Source of the DNA: Paraglaciecola sp. 20A4
Lineage (GTDB): Bacteria; Pseudomonadota; Gammaproteobacteria; Enterobacterales; Alteromonadaceae
Assembly (NCBI RefSeq): GCF_011378905.1
Contig: NZ_WTPY01000002.1
Span: 62,001-126,000, forward strand
Length of the DNA: 64,000 bases
Direction: 5' to 3'
The notes beneath the pieces are model-generated. The model was not told the DNA's origin, made no database searches, and worked only from the letters and a program-made list of their open reading frames with translations. Positions 26,745 to 35,809 of the stretch are shown here, piece after piece. Position 1 is the first letter of the stretch; each line of letters opens with the position of its first letter. Position numbers and translations under genes: made by a program.

Positions 26745-26867
26745 CTAACGGTTTTCAATGGTGTTGTGTACAAATAAATAAGCGTAATAGCAACATAATG
26801 CGACGATAGTAATAATGCCTAAAATTGAACCCCAAGCAACTGGGTCGCTTAATATAAGTGCCATCAT
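26745..26867 (-). CDS. Forty-residue single-pass membrane protein
   Basis: A short frame with a good AGAGGA site 8 bases before ATG (a second ATG follows at once). It encodes MMALILSDPVAWGSILGIIT and a continuing hydrophobic helix with CCYYAYLF, ending in a polar tail. The sequence has the look of genuine small membrane proteins of the respiratory or stress type, though I cannot name a family. It lies alone between two genes. Confidence 0.6.
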   Translation of the reverse strand: MMALILSDPVAWGSILGIITIVALCCYYAYLFVHNTIENR

Positions 26868-26997
26868 GATCGATTTCCTCTGAGTTAGTTTGTTACAACT
26901 ATGCTAGCGAAAATCCTTATTTAAAAACTGATCTACATCAATAATAAAGCCTATGGGGTCGGTTGCGATTGACCAGATAGACTTCGTCGGTATGACG

Positions 26998-28122
26998 TCA
27001 CGCTTCAATAATTTTTAACCAATGAGTCCAAATATTAAGCTGATCTAATGCCAATTTAATACATACTAGAAGTGGTACCGCTAATAACACACCTACTGCT
27101 CCCCATAACCAACCCCAAACCAATAACCACAATACCACTATCAGCGGATTTAACTGCATATTGCGGCCTAGTACTGTTGGTGTAATGAACTGTGACTCAA
27201 CTAAATTCAATAAAAAATAAACACCTGGCGGTATTAATGCCGTGAGCTGCACACCAAACTGAACTAAGCCAGCCAATGTCAGTATGGTGGCGCCGATTAA
27301 TGAACCTACATAAGGAATAAAGTTGAGCAGACCTGCCAATACGCCCCACAACAATGCATCTTCGATTCCGATGATATATAGCGTTAACGCGGTACTTAAC
27401 CCAAGTCCTGCATTAATGATACTTACCGTAACAATATAACGAGACAGTTCTTTTTGAATCGTAGCAACTAAGTTACGTACTTTTCCTTTGTCGGTAATTT
27501 TTGGGAAGTGTTGAATAAATGCTTCGAACAAGGAGGGGCCAAAAATGAGTAGGAATAGGGTTAATATAATGCCTGTCGCTAGTTGCGCTAAAATCATAGG
27601 GGTAGTGGCAAGCATGGATATCATCAATTCCATACCGCCTTGCTTAATACGCTGAGTTACGGTGTTTTCTGTATTTGGTTCGATTTTAGATACTGAAGGT
27701 TTTTCATCGAATAATCCGAAAAAACTAAAGCTTTTATTATCTTTAGCCTGAACTTCAGTGGGCTTATTTTCACCGTCCATTGCATCGCTTAATGAATCGA
27801 TCTGTTCTGTAAGATGCTGGGTTAATTCAGGTACAAGCTTTACCCATTTTTGTGCAGGTTCAGCCAATTCGCTAGCCAAAAAAGTAAAAGGTGCGATTAA
27901 GGTACTGACCAATAAAAATGCAGAAATTGTGCGTGGTACATGAGCATGTTGTAACGCACCGACCAAAGGGCTGAGCATAAGAGCAATAAGAGACGTCACG
28001 ACCACTGGCAGTAATAATGTTTGTGCAAAATATAAAGTGTATAACACCCCAAGGGCTAACAGCCACAATGCTGGCTCTGTGCGCTTGGTTTTTAGCGGAG
28101 TATCTGTGGGGAGTGGTTGCAT
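26998..28122 (-). CDS. AI-2E family transporter (PerM-like permease)
   Basis: A 374-residue polytopic membrane protein of the AI-2E transporter family (PF01594), with paired N-terminal helices, a soluble loop (about residues 105-165), and the conserved C-terminal block ALLWGVLAGLLNFIPYVGSL and NPLIVVLWLLVWGWLWGAVG. Members export small molecules or ions. ATG at 28122 is chosen (GAG ahead, matches family length); an ATG at 28164 and a frame to 28206 are alternatives. The loop carries an inserted charged stretch, which varies in the family. Confidence 0.85.
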   Translation of the reverse strand: MQPLPTDTPLKTKRTEPALWLLALGVLYTLYFAQTLLLPVVVTSLIALMLSPLVGALQHAHVPRTISAFLLVSTLIAPFTFLASELAEPAQKWVKLVPELTQHLTEQIDSLSDAMDGENKPTEVQAKDNKSFSFFGLFDEKPSVSKIEPNTENTVTQRIKQGGMELMISMLATTPMILAQLATGIILTLFLLIFGPSLFEAFIQHFPKITDKGKVRNLVATIQKELSRYIVTVSIINAGLGLSTALTLYIIGIEDALLWGVLAGLLNFIPYVGSLIGATILTLAGLVQFGVQLTALIPPGVYFLLNLVESQFITPTVLGRNMQLNPLIVVLWLLVWGWLWGAVGVLLAVPLLVCIKLALDQLNIWTHWLKIIEA

Positions 28123-28236
28123 TAAAGTCTCGTCATTATTCGTTCTGCGGCTGATAGGATACATCGAGAAATCAGCGCGGAATAGAAATAAAAATGCTCG
28201 ACCCATAATAGTCGAGCATCAGACAATTAAGTTACC

Positions 28237-28746
28237 TTAATGATGGTCAAATTCGACTTTTAATAGCTCTATTGAATCCCTAAAAGTCAGAGTTTGAATA
28301 TCACCTTTACCTTCCACATTGATGGTATTAATTTGGCTTGGCCATAAATCTCGTAACGCGTTATGACTGATCACTAAGTTATCGAGTTTAGCAGGTTGTT
28401 TTGTTTCCTGATAAACCCAGAAAAACTTACCGTCTACTTCAAACCCTGCGGTTTTTAGTGCAATGTGCTGTCCATTTTCTCTGGCGATCGTGAAACGTTC
28501 ACTGACGTAATCGCTAAATTGCTGCTGCGTTTTAGCTGAATCAATGATATCGGCGCTTTTACCAAAAATATGCCGCACAGCATGTTCAGCGTCATGCAGA
28601 TTAAACCTATGCATAACTTCTATATTTTCAGTACGAGGATTAAAAAGTACTGTGCTGATGGCGGTTTTCTGTTGATGAGAAAACGCTGAGCTTGCGACTA
28701 ATAAAAGTAGCAAGCCAGCAACCGTACGCTTCACAAAATTAATCAT
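28237..28746 (-). CDS. DUF6702-like exported protein
   Basis: A 169-residue protein with a signal peptide (VAGLLLLLVASSAFSH) and a DUF6702-like body: NIEVMHRFNLHDAEHAVRHIFG and a late WPSQINTINVEGKGDIQTLTF. It is encoded two bases after the stop of the exported M1 peptidase, so they form an operon; the same pairing is seen in other marine bacteria. Predicted periplasmic; function unknown. Confidence 0.7.
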   Translation of the reverse strand: MINFVKRTVAGLLLLLVASSAFSHQQKTAISTVLFNPRTENIEVMHRFNLHDAEHAVRHIFGKSADIIDSAKTQQQFSDYVSERFTIARENGQHIALKTAGFEVDGKFFWVYQETKQPAKLDNLVISHNALRDLWPSQINTINVEGKGDIQTLTFRDSIELLKVEFDHH

Positions 28747-28748
28747 GA

Positions 28749-31205
28749 CTAGTCGTTGTTGTCATCTTCGTCATCATCAGCGCTTTTTAACTCAGTTTTT
28801 ATGTCTTGCATAATATCTCGAGAAACTTTCCTCGTGCTCTTCTTCGCTTTATAAGCTTCGATGCGCGATGGAATGATCTTACGTGGATAATCGTTATTGC
28901 TTACATCTACATCAGCTGTTTCCCAACGAGGGTCAACTGATACACTGACCAATTCTTGGTCTTTATCGGTGACGATTAATTTGCTAACCGCTTTGGGGGT
29001 ACGACGCCATATTTCAGCAGGAATATATTGGTTTTGCGTACTACCATCTGCAAATGTTAGCTGCAATATAATCGGCATAACTAGACCGCCTTTATTAGAA
29101 AAATCAAGAACGTAGTAGTTCTTATCTTCTTTAACTGCACGTTCAAATACAGTGCGTTCCCAAGGTTCTAGGTCTTTTAAGAATTTGTTGTATTTATTGC
29201 GCTCTTTGTTAGTCACGGTGAAACGGTCGTTTTCGTCATAGAAGTCAGTGATATCAGAGAAGCGATTCACCCATAATTCTTTGCCTTCAGCTTTATTGCG
29301 CTCGTCAGTTAATGATAATGGCTTGTCTAATTCTTCTTGGCGCTGACGATCAAAGTCAATATCGGGGTTTTTCGTGTCTAAGCGAAGTTTAGATATATTA
29401 TCTAAAGAGATATCAACATGATCTGTTGTGTAAAACCAACCACGCCAGAACCAATCTAAATCGACACCACTGGCTTCTTCCATAGTACGAAAAAAGTCAG
29501 ACGGGGTGGGGCGTTTAAACATCCAGCGCTGGGCATATTCTTTAAAAGCAAAGTCAAATAGCTCACGACCTAAGATTGTTTCGCGTAAAATATTAAGTGC
29601 AACTGCTGGTTTGGTATAGGCATTTGGACCTAGATGTAAGACACTGTCAGATTGGGTCATAACAGGCACCTGCGATGACGACTTCATGTAGCCTACAACG
29701 TCGCGCGGCTCAACACCCCAAGGAATAGTGGGGTCCCATTCACGACCGGCAACACCGTCTAAGAAGCTGTTTAAGCCTTCGTCCATCCAAGACCATTGAC
29801 GCTCATCCGAGTTAACGATCATGGGGAAATAGTTATGCCCAACCTCGTGAATAACGACACCAATCAAGAAACGTTTTTCCGCTTGAGAATAGGTGCGACT
29901 ACCATCGTCTTGTAATTCAGTACGGGGACCATTAAAGGAAATCATCGGATATTCCATGCCGCCAACGGGGCCATTAACTGATTGGGCTGTCGGGTATGGG
30001 TAATCGAACGAGAAACGAGAATATACGTCAAGGGTATGTACTACCGACTCGGTAGAATACTTTTTCCATAAATCCCCACCTTCTTTCGGGTAGAACGACA
30101 TGGCCATAACCAAGTCCTGGTTCGCCCCTTTTTGTTTATGACCTTTGGCATCCCACATAAATTTACGTGATGAAGCCCAAGCGAAGTCACGTACATTTTT
30201 GGCACTGAACTTCCAAGTCTTTTCTTTGTTAGTCGCTTCTTTTTCGTTATCTAATGCTTCGTCGGCGGTGACTATAAATACTGGACGTTTGGCGTTTTGT
30301 GCTTCGTTTAAACGTTCACGCTGAGTAGAAGTAAGTACTTGCTTCGGGTTCTGTAACTCACCTGTCGAACTAACGATATGATCCGCAGGGACTGTCATTT
30401 CAACATCGTAGTTGCCAAACTCTAACGTAAACTCACCACGACCAATAAATTCTTTGTTAGTCCAGGCCTCGTAATCGGTATAAGCATGCAAGCGAGGGAA
30501 CCATTGAGCTAGCAAGAATATATCGTTGCCCCCATCACGCTCGTCATCTGGAAAGTGCTCATAGCCTGAACGGGCAGAAACGGCATCTTCTTCAACAATG
30601 TTATATGCGTAATCGATTGCGAATTCTACTGATTTACCAGGCGTTAATGGCTGGGCTAAATCAATACGCATGTTTGTACCGACAATGACGTGATGAAGCT
30701 GGTTACCTGATTTATCAACGACTTTCTGTATGTCATAGCCTAACTCATGATCAGCAACAAATTGCTCACGACGAAGTGCTGCTAAACTTAATTGAGCGGG
30801 TTTCTCTGCACTTGCGCCTTGTGTTGCGGGTCCACGTGCACCAATGCCACCAAAGGTAGTCGTCATGGCTGACATAGAATCATTTCTGAATTTATTTTGA
30901 TCTAATTGTAGCCACAAATACTTAAGCGTATCTGGAGAGTTGTTGTTGTAAGTAATGACTTCACTGGCATCTAAACGATGTTTTTCTTCGTTTAAATGTA
31001 CTTTAATTTTGTAATCAACTTTCTGCTGCCAGTATTGATGTCCCGGCTGACCCGCTGCATTTCGATATACGTTTGGTGTTGGAAGTGATTCGTCGAGTTG
31101 GCGAAATTTATCTTTAAAGTCGCCTTTGGTTTGCTCGATTGCAGCATTTGCCGCGTTCGTTGATAGCAGCGACAGTAGCGCTGTGGTGATTATTATTTTA
31201 AACAT
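28749..31205 (-). CDS. Exported M1 family zinc metallopeptidase
   Basis: An 818-residue aminopeptidase-like enzyme. The signal peptide (IIITTALLSLLSTNAANA) is followed by the beta-rich N-terminal domain and a catalytic domain with the zinc site HEVGHNYFP and distal Glu in WMDEGLNSFLDG, plus the GGMEYPMISF substrate-anchor segment (GxMEN variant). AGGGAATAAG precedes the ATG at 31205. The C-terminus is highly charged (Asp/Glu rich). It heads an operon with the DUF6702-like gene and probably degrades peptides in the periplasm. Confidence 0.92.
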   Translation of the reverse strand: MFKIIITTALLSLLSTNAANAAIEQTKGDFKDKFRQLDESLPTPNVYRNAAGQPGHQYWQQKVDYKIKVHLNEEKHRLDASEVITYNNNSPDTLKYLWLQLDQNKFRNDSMSAMTTTFGGIGARGPATQGASAEKPAQLSLAALRREQFVADHELGYDIQKVVDKSGNQLHHVIVGTNMRIDLAQPLTPGKSVEFAIDYAYNIVEEDAVSARSGYEHFPDDERDGGNDIFLLAQWFPRLHAYTDYEAWTNKEFIGRGEFTLEFGNYDVEMTVPADHIVSSTGELQNPKQVLTSTQRERLNEAQNAKRPVFIVTADEALDNEKEATNKEKTWKFSAKNVRDFAWASSRKFMWDAKGHKQKGANQDLVMAMSFYPKEGGDLWKKYSTESVVHTLDVYSRFSFDYPYPTAQSVNGPVGGMEYPMISFNGPRTELQDDGSRTYSQAEKRFLIGVVIHEVGHNYFPMIVNSDERQWSWMDEGLNSFLDGVAGREWDPTIPWGVEPRDVVGYMKSSSQVPVMTQSDSVLHLGPNAYTKPAVALNILRETILGRELFDFAFKEYAQRWMFKRPTPSDFFRTMEEASGVDLDWFWRGWFYTTDHVDISLDNISKLRLDTKNPDIDFDRQRQEELDKPLSLTDERNKAEGKELWVNRFSDITDFYDENDRFTVTNKERNKYNKFLKDLEPWERTVFERAVKEDKNYYVLDFSNKGGLVMPIILQLTFADGSTQNQYIPAEIWRRTPKAVSKLIVTDKDQELVSVSVDPRWETADVDVSNNDYPRKIIPSRIEAYKAKKSTRKVSRDIMQDIKTELKSADDDEDDNND

Positions 31206-31487
31206 CTTATTCCCTGGCATTTTAGTACGAACTGCATTGAATTAATTATTATTTGTCAGCGCAACTCGGCATAATATTATAAATAGGCAATAAGATCTCG
31301 ATTTGGAGTGTATTTACTCCGCGACAGATTGTAAGGAAATTGTACAGCTCGGTGAACTTAGGCTTTTAACTTCTTCGCTTCGATAGGCATATTTTGTATT
31401 CAAAAGGCCATAGCTTATAACGACTAAAGCTTGTATCTAAGTGGGTTTATCGTAATCTAATAGGATATTAACAAGGTAGGATTTTAC

Positions 31488-32585
31488 ATGTCACTGCTTT
31501 CGTGGCAACGAGCCGTAATTAAGGTCGGTAGCGCCCTAATCGCCCCTGATGGCAAAGGGTGTAGCAGTCAATATTTGCTGCCTATTGCGCAATTTATATG
31601 TGATAGCCGAGCACAGGGTAAAGAAGTTATTTTAGTCTCCTCAGGCAGTGTTGCTGCTGGGCGCAATAAAATAGCCTATAAGCATCATCCGTCTATTGCC
31701 GAAAAGCAAGCAATGGCTGCCATTGGGCAAACCCATATGATGGCCAATTGGGCGCGTTTGTTTGACTTTGATTGTGCGCAAATTTTGCTCACCGCAGATG
31801 ATTTACATCACCGTACGCGCTATGTGAATATTAAAAATACCCTGCGTGAATTACTCCGTAACGGTGCCTTACCAATCGTAAACGAAAACGACACCGTGGC
31901 AATCAACGAATTAAAAGTAGGTGACAATGATAATCTTGCCGCCTATACCGCATTGGTTTCCCGGGCCGATACGTTAATTATTTGCTCGGATATTGATGGT
32001 TTATATGATGCTGATCCGAGACAAAATTCTCAGGCGAAGTTTATTCCGATCGTACACAAAATTGATCAGCAAATTCATGATTTAGCGGGCGGTGCTGGCA
32101 CCAGTGTTGGTACTGGTGGAATGAGAACTAAAATACAAGCAGCTGAAAAATGTGCAAAAAGCGGTATTCAAACTCTGATAGTTAATGGTCGAAACCCAGA
32201 CGTGTTCAAACAACTTGGGCAAGGTAAGCAGGCGGGTACATTGTTTGTTCCGAGCAAGAATCGCGATAGCGCACGCACGCAGTGGTTGCGCCATACTTTA
32301 CGCTCTAAGGGCACACTGGTTATCGATGATGGCGCTGAACAAGCATTGATGCGTAAAGGGGCTTCACTTCTTCCTTCAGGTATTACCAGTGTTTTGGGCG
32401 CGTTTAAAGCGGGGGAAGCGGTTGATATTCGCTTTAAAGACCAGATTATAGCTAAGGGATTAACCTTATACAGCAACAGTGAATTGGTACAGATAAAAGG
32501 TTTGCGCAGTGATAAAATTAGCGAATTACTGGGTTATTCATCTGGTGAAGTCATTATACATCGCGATGACATGGTTTTACTTTAA
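31488..32585 (+). CDS. proB: Glutamate 5-kinase
   Basis: A 365-residue enzyme catalysing the first step of proline synthesis. It has the amino acid kinase domain (VIKVGSALIAPDG, VSSGSVAAGR, PIVNENDTVA, GVGTGGMRTKIQAA with the last resembling the family GTGGM-x-TK motif) and a C-terminal PUA domain (ASLLPSGITSVLGAF, RSDKISELLGY). The ATG follows GGTAGGA. It is followed by proA after 78 bases. Confidence 0.96.
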   Translation: MSLLSWQRAVIKVGSALIAPDGKGCSSQYLLPIAQFICDSRAQGKEVILVSSGSVAAGRNKIAYKHHPSIAEKQAMAAIGQTHMMANWARLFDFDCAQILLTADDLHHRTRYVNIKNTLRELLRNGALPIVNENDTVAINELKVGDNDNLAAYTALVSRADTLIICSDIDGLYDADPRQNSQAKFIPIVHKIDQQIHDLAGGAGTSVGTGGMRTKIQAAEKCAKSGIQTLIVNGRNPDVFKQLGQGKQAGTLFVPSKNRDSARTQWLRHTLRSKGTLVIDDGAEQALMRKGASLLPSGITSVLGAFKAGEAVDIRFKDQIIAKGLTLYSNSELVQIKGLRSDKISELLGYSSGEVIIHRDDMVLL

Positions 32586-32663
32586 GGTTTCTGGGTATCT
32601 GTCGGCTGCCGTTCAGCGATAGAGTTCCGGTGGGATCTGACACTTTTTACAAGGCTTATTAGA

Positions 32664-33914
32664 ATGCAATTTTCAATCGCTCAAGCGGCAAAAGCAGCAC
32701 GTGTTGCTTCACGTCAAGTAGCTAAACTATCGGCTATAGAAAAAGAAACCTTATTACACGACATTGCTCAACGCATGTTGGAGAAAACCGACGCGATCAT
32801 CACCGCCAACAAGCAAGATTTGGCGCAGGGTCGTGAGAACAACCTAGACGATGCCATGATGGATCGTTTGCTTTTAACACCTCAGCGCATCCAAGGGATA
32901 GCTGAAGCTGTGTTGAATATTGCCGCTCAAGCGGACCCTGTTGGCAGCATTGAGCACCTGCAACAAATGCCGAGTGGTATCCAAGTAGGTAAAATGCGTA
33001 TTCCGTTAGGCGTTATTGCGATGATTTACGAATCACGCCCTAATGTAACCATTGACGCTGCAGCGTTATGTCTTAAAGCAGGTAATGCAGTAGTGCTAAG
33101 AGGAGGGAAAGAAGCCCTTCATTCTAATTTGGCATTGGCTGAATGTATAAGTTTCGCCTTAGATAAAAATGGCATTGACCCGGCTGCAGTTGTTGTTGTG
33201 CCTAACCCTGACCGCGCAGTTATGAATGAATTGATGACCCTAAATGAAGACATTGATTTAATTATTCCCCGAGGCGGAGAAGGATTAATTCGCTTCGTAA
33301 GTGAAAATAGCCGAATTCCTGTTATTCAGCATTATAAGGGTGTCTGTCATCTGTACGTGGACGATGCGGCTGATGAAGATAAAGCATTGAATTTATTGAA
33401 AAATGGTAAAACTCAGCGAACAGGAGTATGTAATTCTTTAGAAACCTTACTGGTTCATCAGGACATTGCGCCAACATTTATGCTTAAAGTAAGAGCCTTA
33501 TTTGATGAGTTCAACGTAAAAGTACACGCTTGTGAGCGCAGTATCGGCTATTTCGATAATGCTGGTAAAGCAACAGAAGATGATTGGCACGCAGAATACT
33601 TAGCGATGGAAATCGCTGTGCGTATTGTAGATGATTTTGATGCTGCTATTGAGCATATTGAAACCTACAGTTCAGGTCACACCGAAGTCATCGCCACCCA
33701 GGATTTTAGCCGTGCCCAAGCTTTTATTCGTACGCTAAATTCAGCTGTAGTTATGGCCAATGCGTCTTCACGCTTCTCTGATGGCGGAGAACTAGGTTTA
33801 GGTGCCGAGATTGGTATTTCAACCAGTAAGTTGCACGCTTATGGACCTATGGGTGCAGAATCACTCACCACGCAAAAATTTATTGTTTTAGGTGACGGTG
33901 AAGTTCGCGCTTAA
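32664..33914 (+). CDS. proA: Gamma-glutamyl phosphate reductase
   Basis: A 416-residue reductase for the second proline step. The catalytic Cys is in GKTQRTGVCNSLETLLVH, and the opening SRQVAKLSAIEKETLL, the PLGVIAMIYESRPNVTIDAA NAD-binding region and the ending YGPMGAESLTTQKFIVLGDG match the family. It is the second gene of proBA and ends before a good terminator at 34088. Confidence 0.96.
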   Translation: MQFSIAQAAKAARVASRQVAKLSAIEKETLLHDIAQRMLEKTDAIITANKQDLAQGRENNLDDAMMDRLLLTPQRIQGIAEAVLNIAAQADPVGSIEHLQQMPSGIQVGKMRIPLGVIAMIYESRPNVTIDAAALCLKAGNAVVLRGGKEALHSNLALAECISFALDKNGIDPAAVVVVPNPDRAVMNELMTLNEDIDLIIPRGGEGLIRFVSENSRIPVIQHYKGVCHLYVDDAADEDKALNLLKNGKTQRTGVCNSLETLLVHQDIAPTFMLKVRALFDEFNVKVHACERSIGYFDNAGKATEDDWHAEYLAMEIAVRIVDDFDAAIEHIETYSSGHTEVIATQDFSRAQAFIRTLNSAVVMANASSRFSDGGELGLGAEIGISTSKLHAYGPMGAESLTTQKFIVLGDGEVRA

Positions 33915-34274
33915 TAACCTCTAAATAACGAAGCAAACATGCAAGGGCGTTGTAGTGCGCCCCATTCCTTTTGGAGCTCACTTTGTACATTTTATTGGCG
34001 GTGGCACAGTTTTACCCTATTCAAGCATCGGCATGCTTGCTCGATAGGTATGATGCTGTCTTTAATACCCTGTTATGCAAAATTTGTAAGCACTTACCAA
34101 CTAGGAGTGCTTTTTTCATCAGGGTAGTAAGCTCAACCACTGTTTATCGAACAACTAAATCTTATTTAACTGTAACCCAACGCCAGTTCGTAGCTACCTT
34201 CTTCGCTCTTTTGGAGCCCTCAGCCCATGGCATATGTAAACCAAATTCTATCTCAACTTTAAAAGGTAATTTTT
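33915..34274. other. Intergenic region proA / ndh
   Basis: 360 bases. Apart from the terminator at 34088-34116 I see only chance frames that run into the ndh start. The promoter for ndh must be in the right half. Confidence 0.5.
34088..34116 (+). terminator. Rho-independent terminator after proBA
   Basis: Stem AAGCACT (34088-34094) pairs with AGTGCTT (34106-34112) and runs into a T tract. Confidence 0.75.
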
Positions 34275-35567
34275 ATGAAACGAATAGTCGTTGTAGGCGG
34301 CGGGGCGGGTGGTCTTGAGTTAGTTGCTCAACTGAGTCGTTATTGTCGTAAACATGCTGATGTGGAGATGATTTTAGTCGACAAGGTAAGAACCCATGTT
34401 TGGAAACCCTTATTGCATGAGGTTGCGGCGGGGATAATCGATAAAAACTCTGATGGAGTGGATTACCGTATTCACGCAAGTCGACTTAAATATGAATTTC
34501 AGCAAGGTACGTTAAAAGGTATTGATAAGCCGAATAAATCAATTGCACTAGATGCGCTGTATGACGAAGAGGGCGAATTGATATTGCCAGAGCGTAATAT
34601 TGAATACGATATACTCGTGTTGGCCATTGGCAGCGTGAGTAACGACTTTGGTACGCCTGGGGTGAAAGAGCACAGTTATTTCTTAGACTCTCTTGGTCAG
34701 GCTGAGCGTTTTCATCGCGCTTTGCTGAATCAAATGCTTAGGGTAAATCAGCCAAATACCCAACAGTCTACCTTGCGCGTATCGATAGTGGGAGCAGGAG
34801 CAACGGGTACCGAGTTAGCCGCTCAGTTACATCATGTGGCTAACCTTTCTCGCGCTTATGGTATGCCGGCTATGTCGGCCCAGCGTTTAGAAATTTCGAT
34901 TATCGAAGCGGGACCGCGTATGTTGCCTGCGCTGCCTGAGCGCATTGCCAGTGCGGCGAAAAACGCCTTACAAAAAATCGGCGTGAAAATTTATGAAAAT
35001 ACCAAAGTCATTCGTGCTGAGAAAAACGGTTTTGTAACTGCGGATGATGAATTGATTGAAGCTGATTTAATGGTCTGGGCTGCTGGTGTTAAAGCTGCAA
35101 ACTTGATTAAAGAGTTAGATATTTTCGAGACCAATCGCGCACAACAAGTGTTAGTTGACCCGCAGCTGAGAGCAAAAGGTCTACAGAATATTTTTGTGTT
35201 GGGTGATTGCTGTGCATTTCAACAGGAAGATGGGACTTGGGTGCCACCGCGCGCTCAGTCGGCCCATCAAATGGCCTCGATTGTATATAAAAATGTAGTG
35301 AATCAGCTTCAAGGTAAAGAGCTAGAAGATTACAAATACAGCGATTACGGCTCTCTGGTGCATTTGAGTAAATACAGCACTGTAGGTAGTTTAATGGGCA
35401 ATTTATCCAGCAGCAGTATGTTTATTGAAGGTAAGCTTGCGCGTTTGGTGTATACCTCATTATATAGCATGCATCAATTTTCTGTACATGGTTGGCTTAA
35501 AGCGGTGCTTATCATGCTAAGCAGAAGGGTCAGTAAATTTGTTGGGCCCAAACTTAAATTACACTAA
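34275..35567 (+). CDS. ndh: Type II NADH dehydrogenase
   Basis: A 430-residue flavoprotein that passes electrons from NADH to quinone without pumping protons. Very close to E. coli Ndh: FAD motif VVVGGGAGGLELVAQL, WKPLLHEVAAG, NAD motif VGAGATGTELAAQL, FVLGDCCAFQ and VGSLMGNLSSSSMFIEGKLA, ending PKLKLH as in the E. coli protein. The C-terminal amphipathic region anchors it to the membrane. AAGGTAATTTTT precedes ATG. Confidence 0.95.
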   Translation: MKRIVVVGGGAGGLELVAQLSRYCRKHADVEMILVDKVRTHVWKPLLHEVAAGIIDKNSDGVDYRIHASRLKYEFQQGTLKGIDKPNKSIALDALYDEEGELILPERNIEYDILVLAIGSVSNDFGTPGVKEHSYFLDSLGQAERFHRALLNQMLRVNQPNTQQSTLRVSIVGAGATGTELAAQLHHVANLSRAYGMPAMSAQRLEISIIEAGPRMLPALPERIASAAKNALQKIGVKIYENTKVIRAEKNGFVTADDELIEADLMVWAAGVKAANLIKELDIFETNRAQQVLVDPQLRAKGLQNIFVLGDCCAFQQEDGTWVPPRAQSAHQMASIVYKNVVNQLQGKELEDYKYSDYGSLVHLSKYSTVGSLMGNLSSSSMFIEGKLARLVYTSLYSMHQFSVHGWLKAVLIMLSRRVSKFVGPKLKLH

Positions 35568-35594
35568 ATATACCCTCATCTTCCTTTAATGACC

Positions 35595-35623
35595 AAAGCC
35601 AAGACATTGCTCTTGGCTTTTTG
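35595..35623 (+). terminator. Rho-independent terminator after ndh
   Basis: AAAGCCAAG (35595-35603) pairs with CTTGGCTTT (35612-35620), followed by T residues. Confidence 0.8.
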
Positions 35624-35809
35624 TTATTTATCCGTGAATTTTTTTAACCGTAGGTAAATTTTGAAGTGTCAGATTAATTTACATATCATTAAGTTATTAT
35701 AGCCTTTTTGTCTTAAGTTATTGATTTTTAGTGTATTTGCCAAGTGGTCTGACAATTGCTTAATGGCTAGCCTATTCAATTTATATACAATAAATAAAGG
35801 ATGTATTAG

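Noticed and set aside
33971-34318. 115-codon frame between proA and ndh
   Set aside because: It contains the proBA terminator and runs out of frame into ndh, with a skewed composition.
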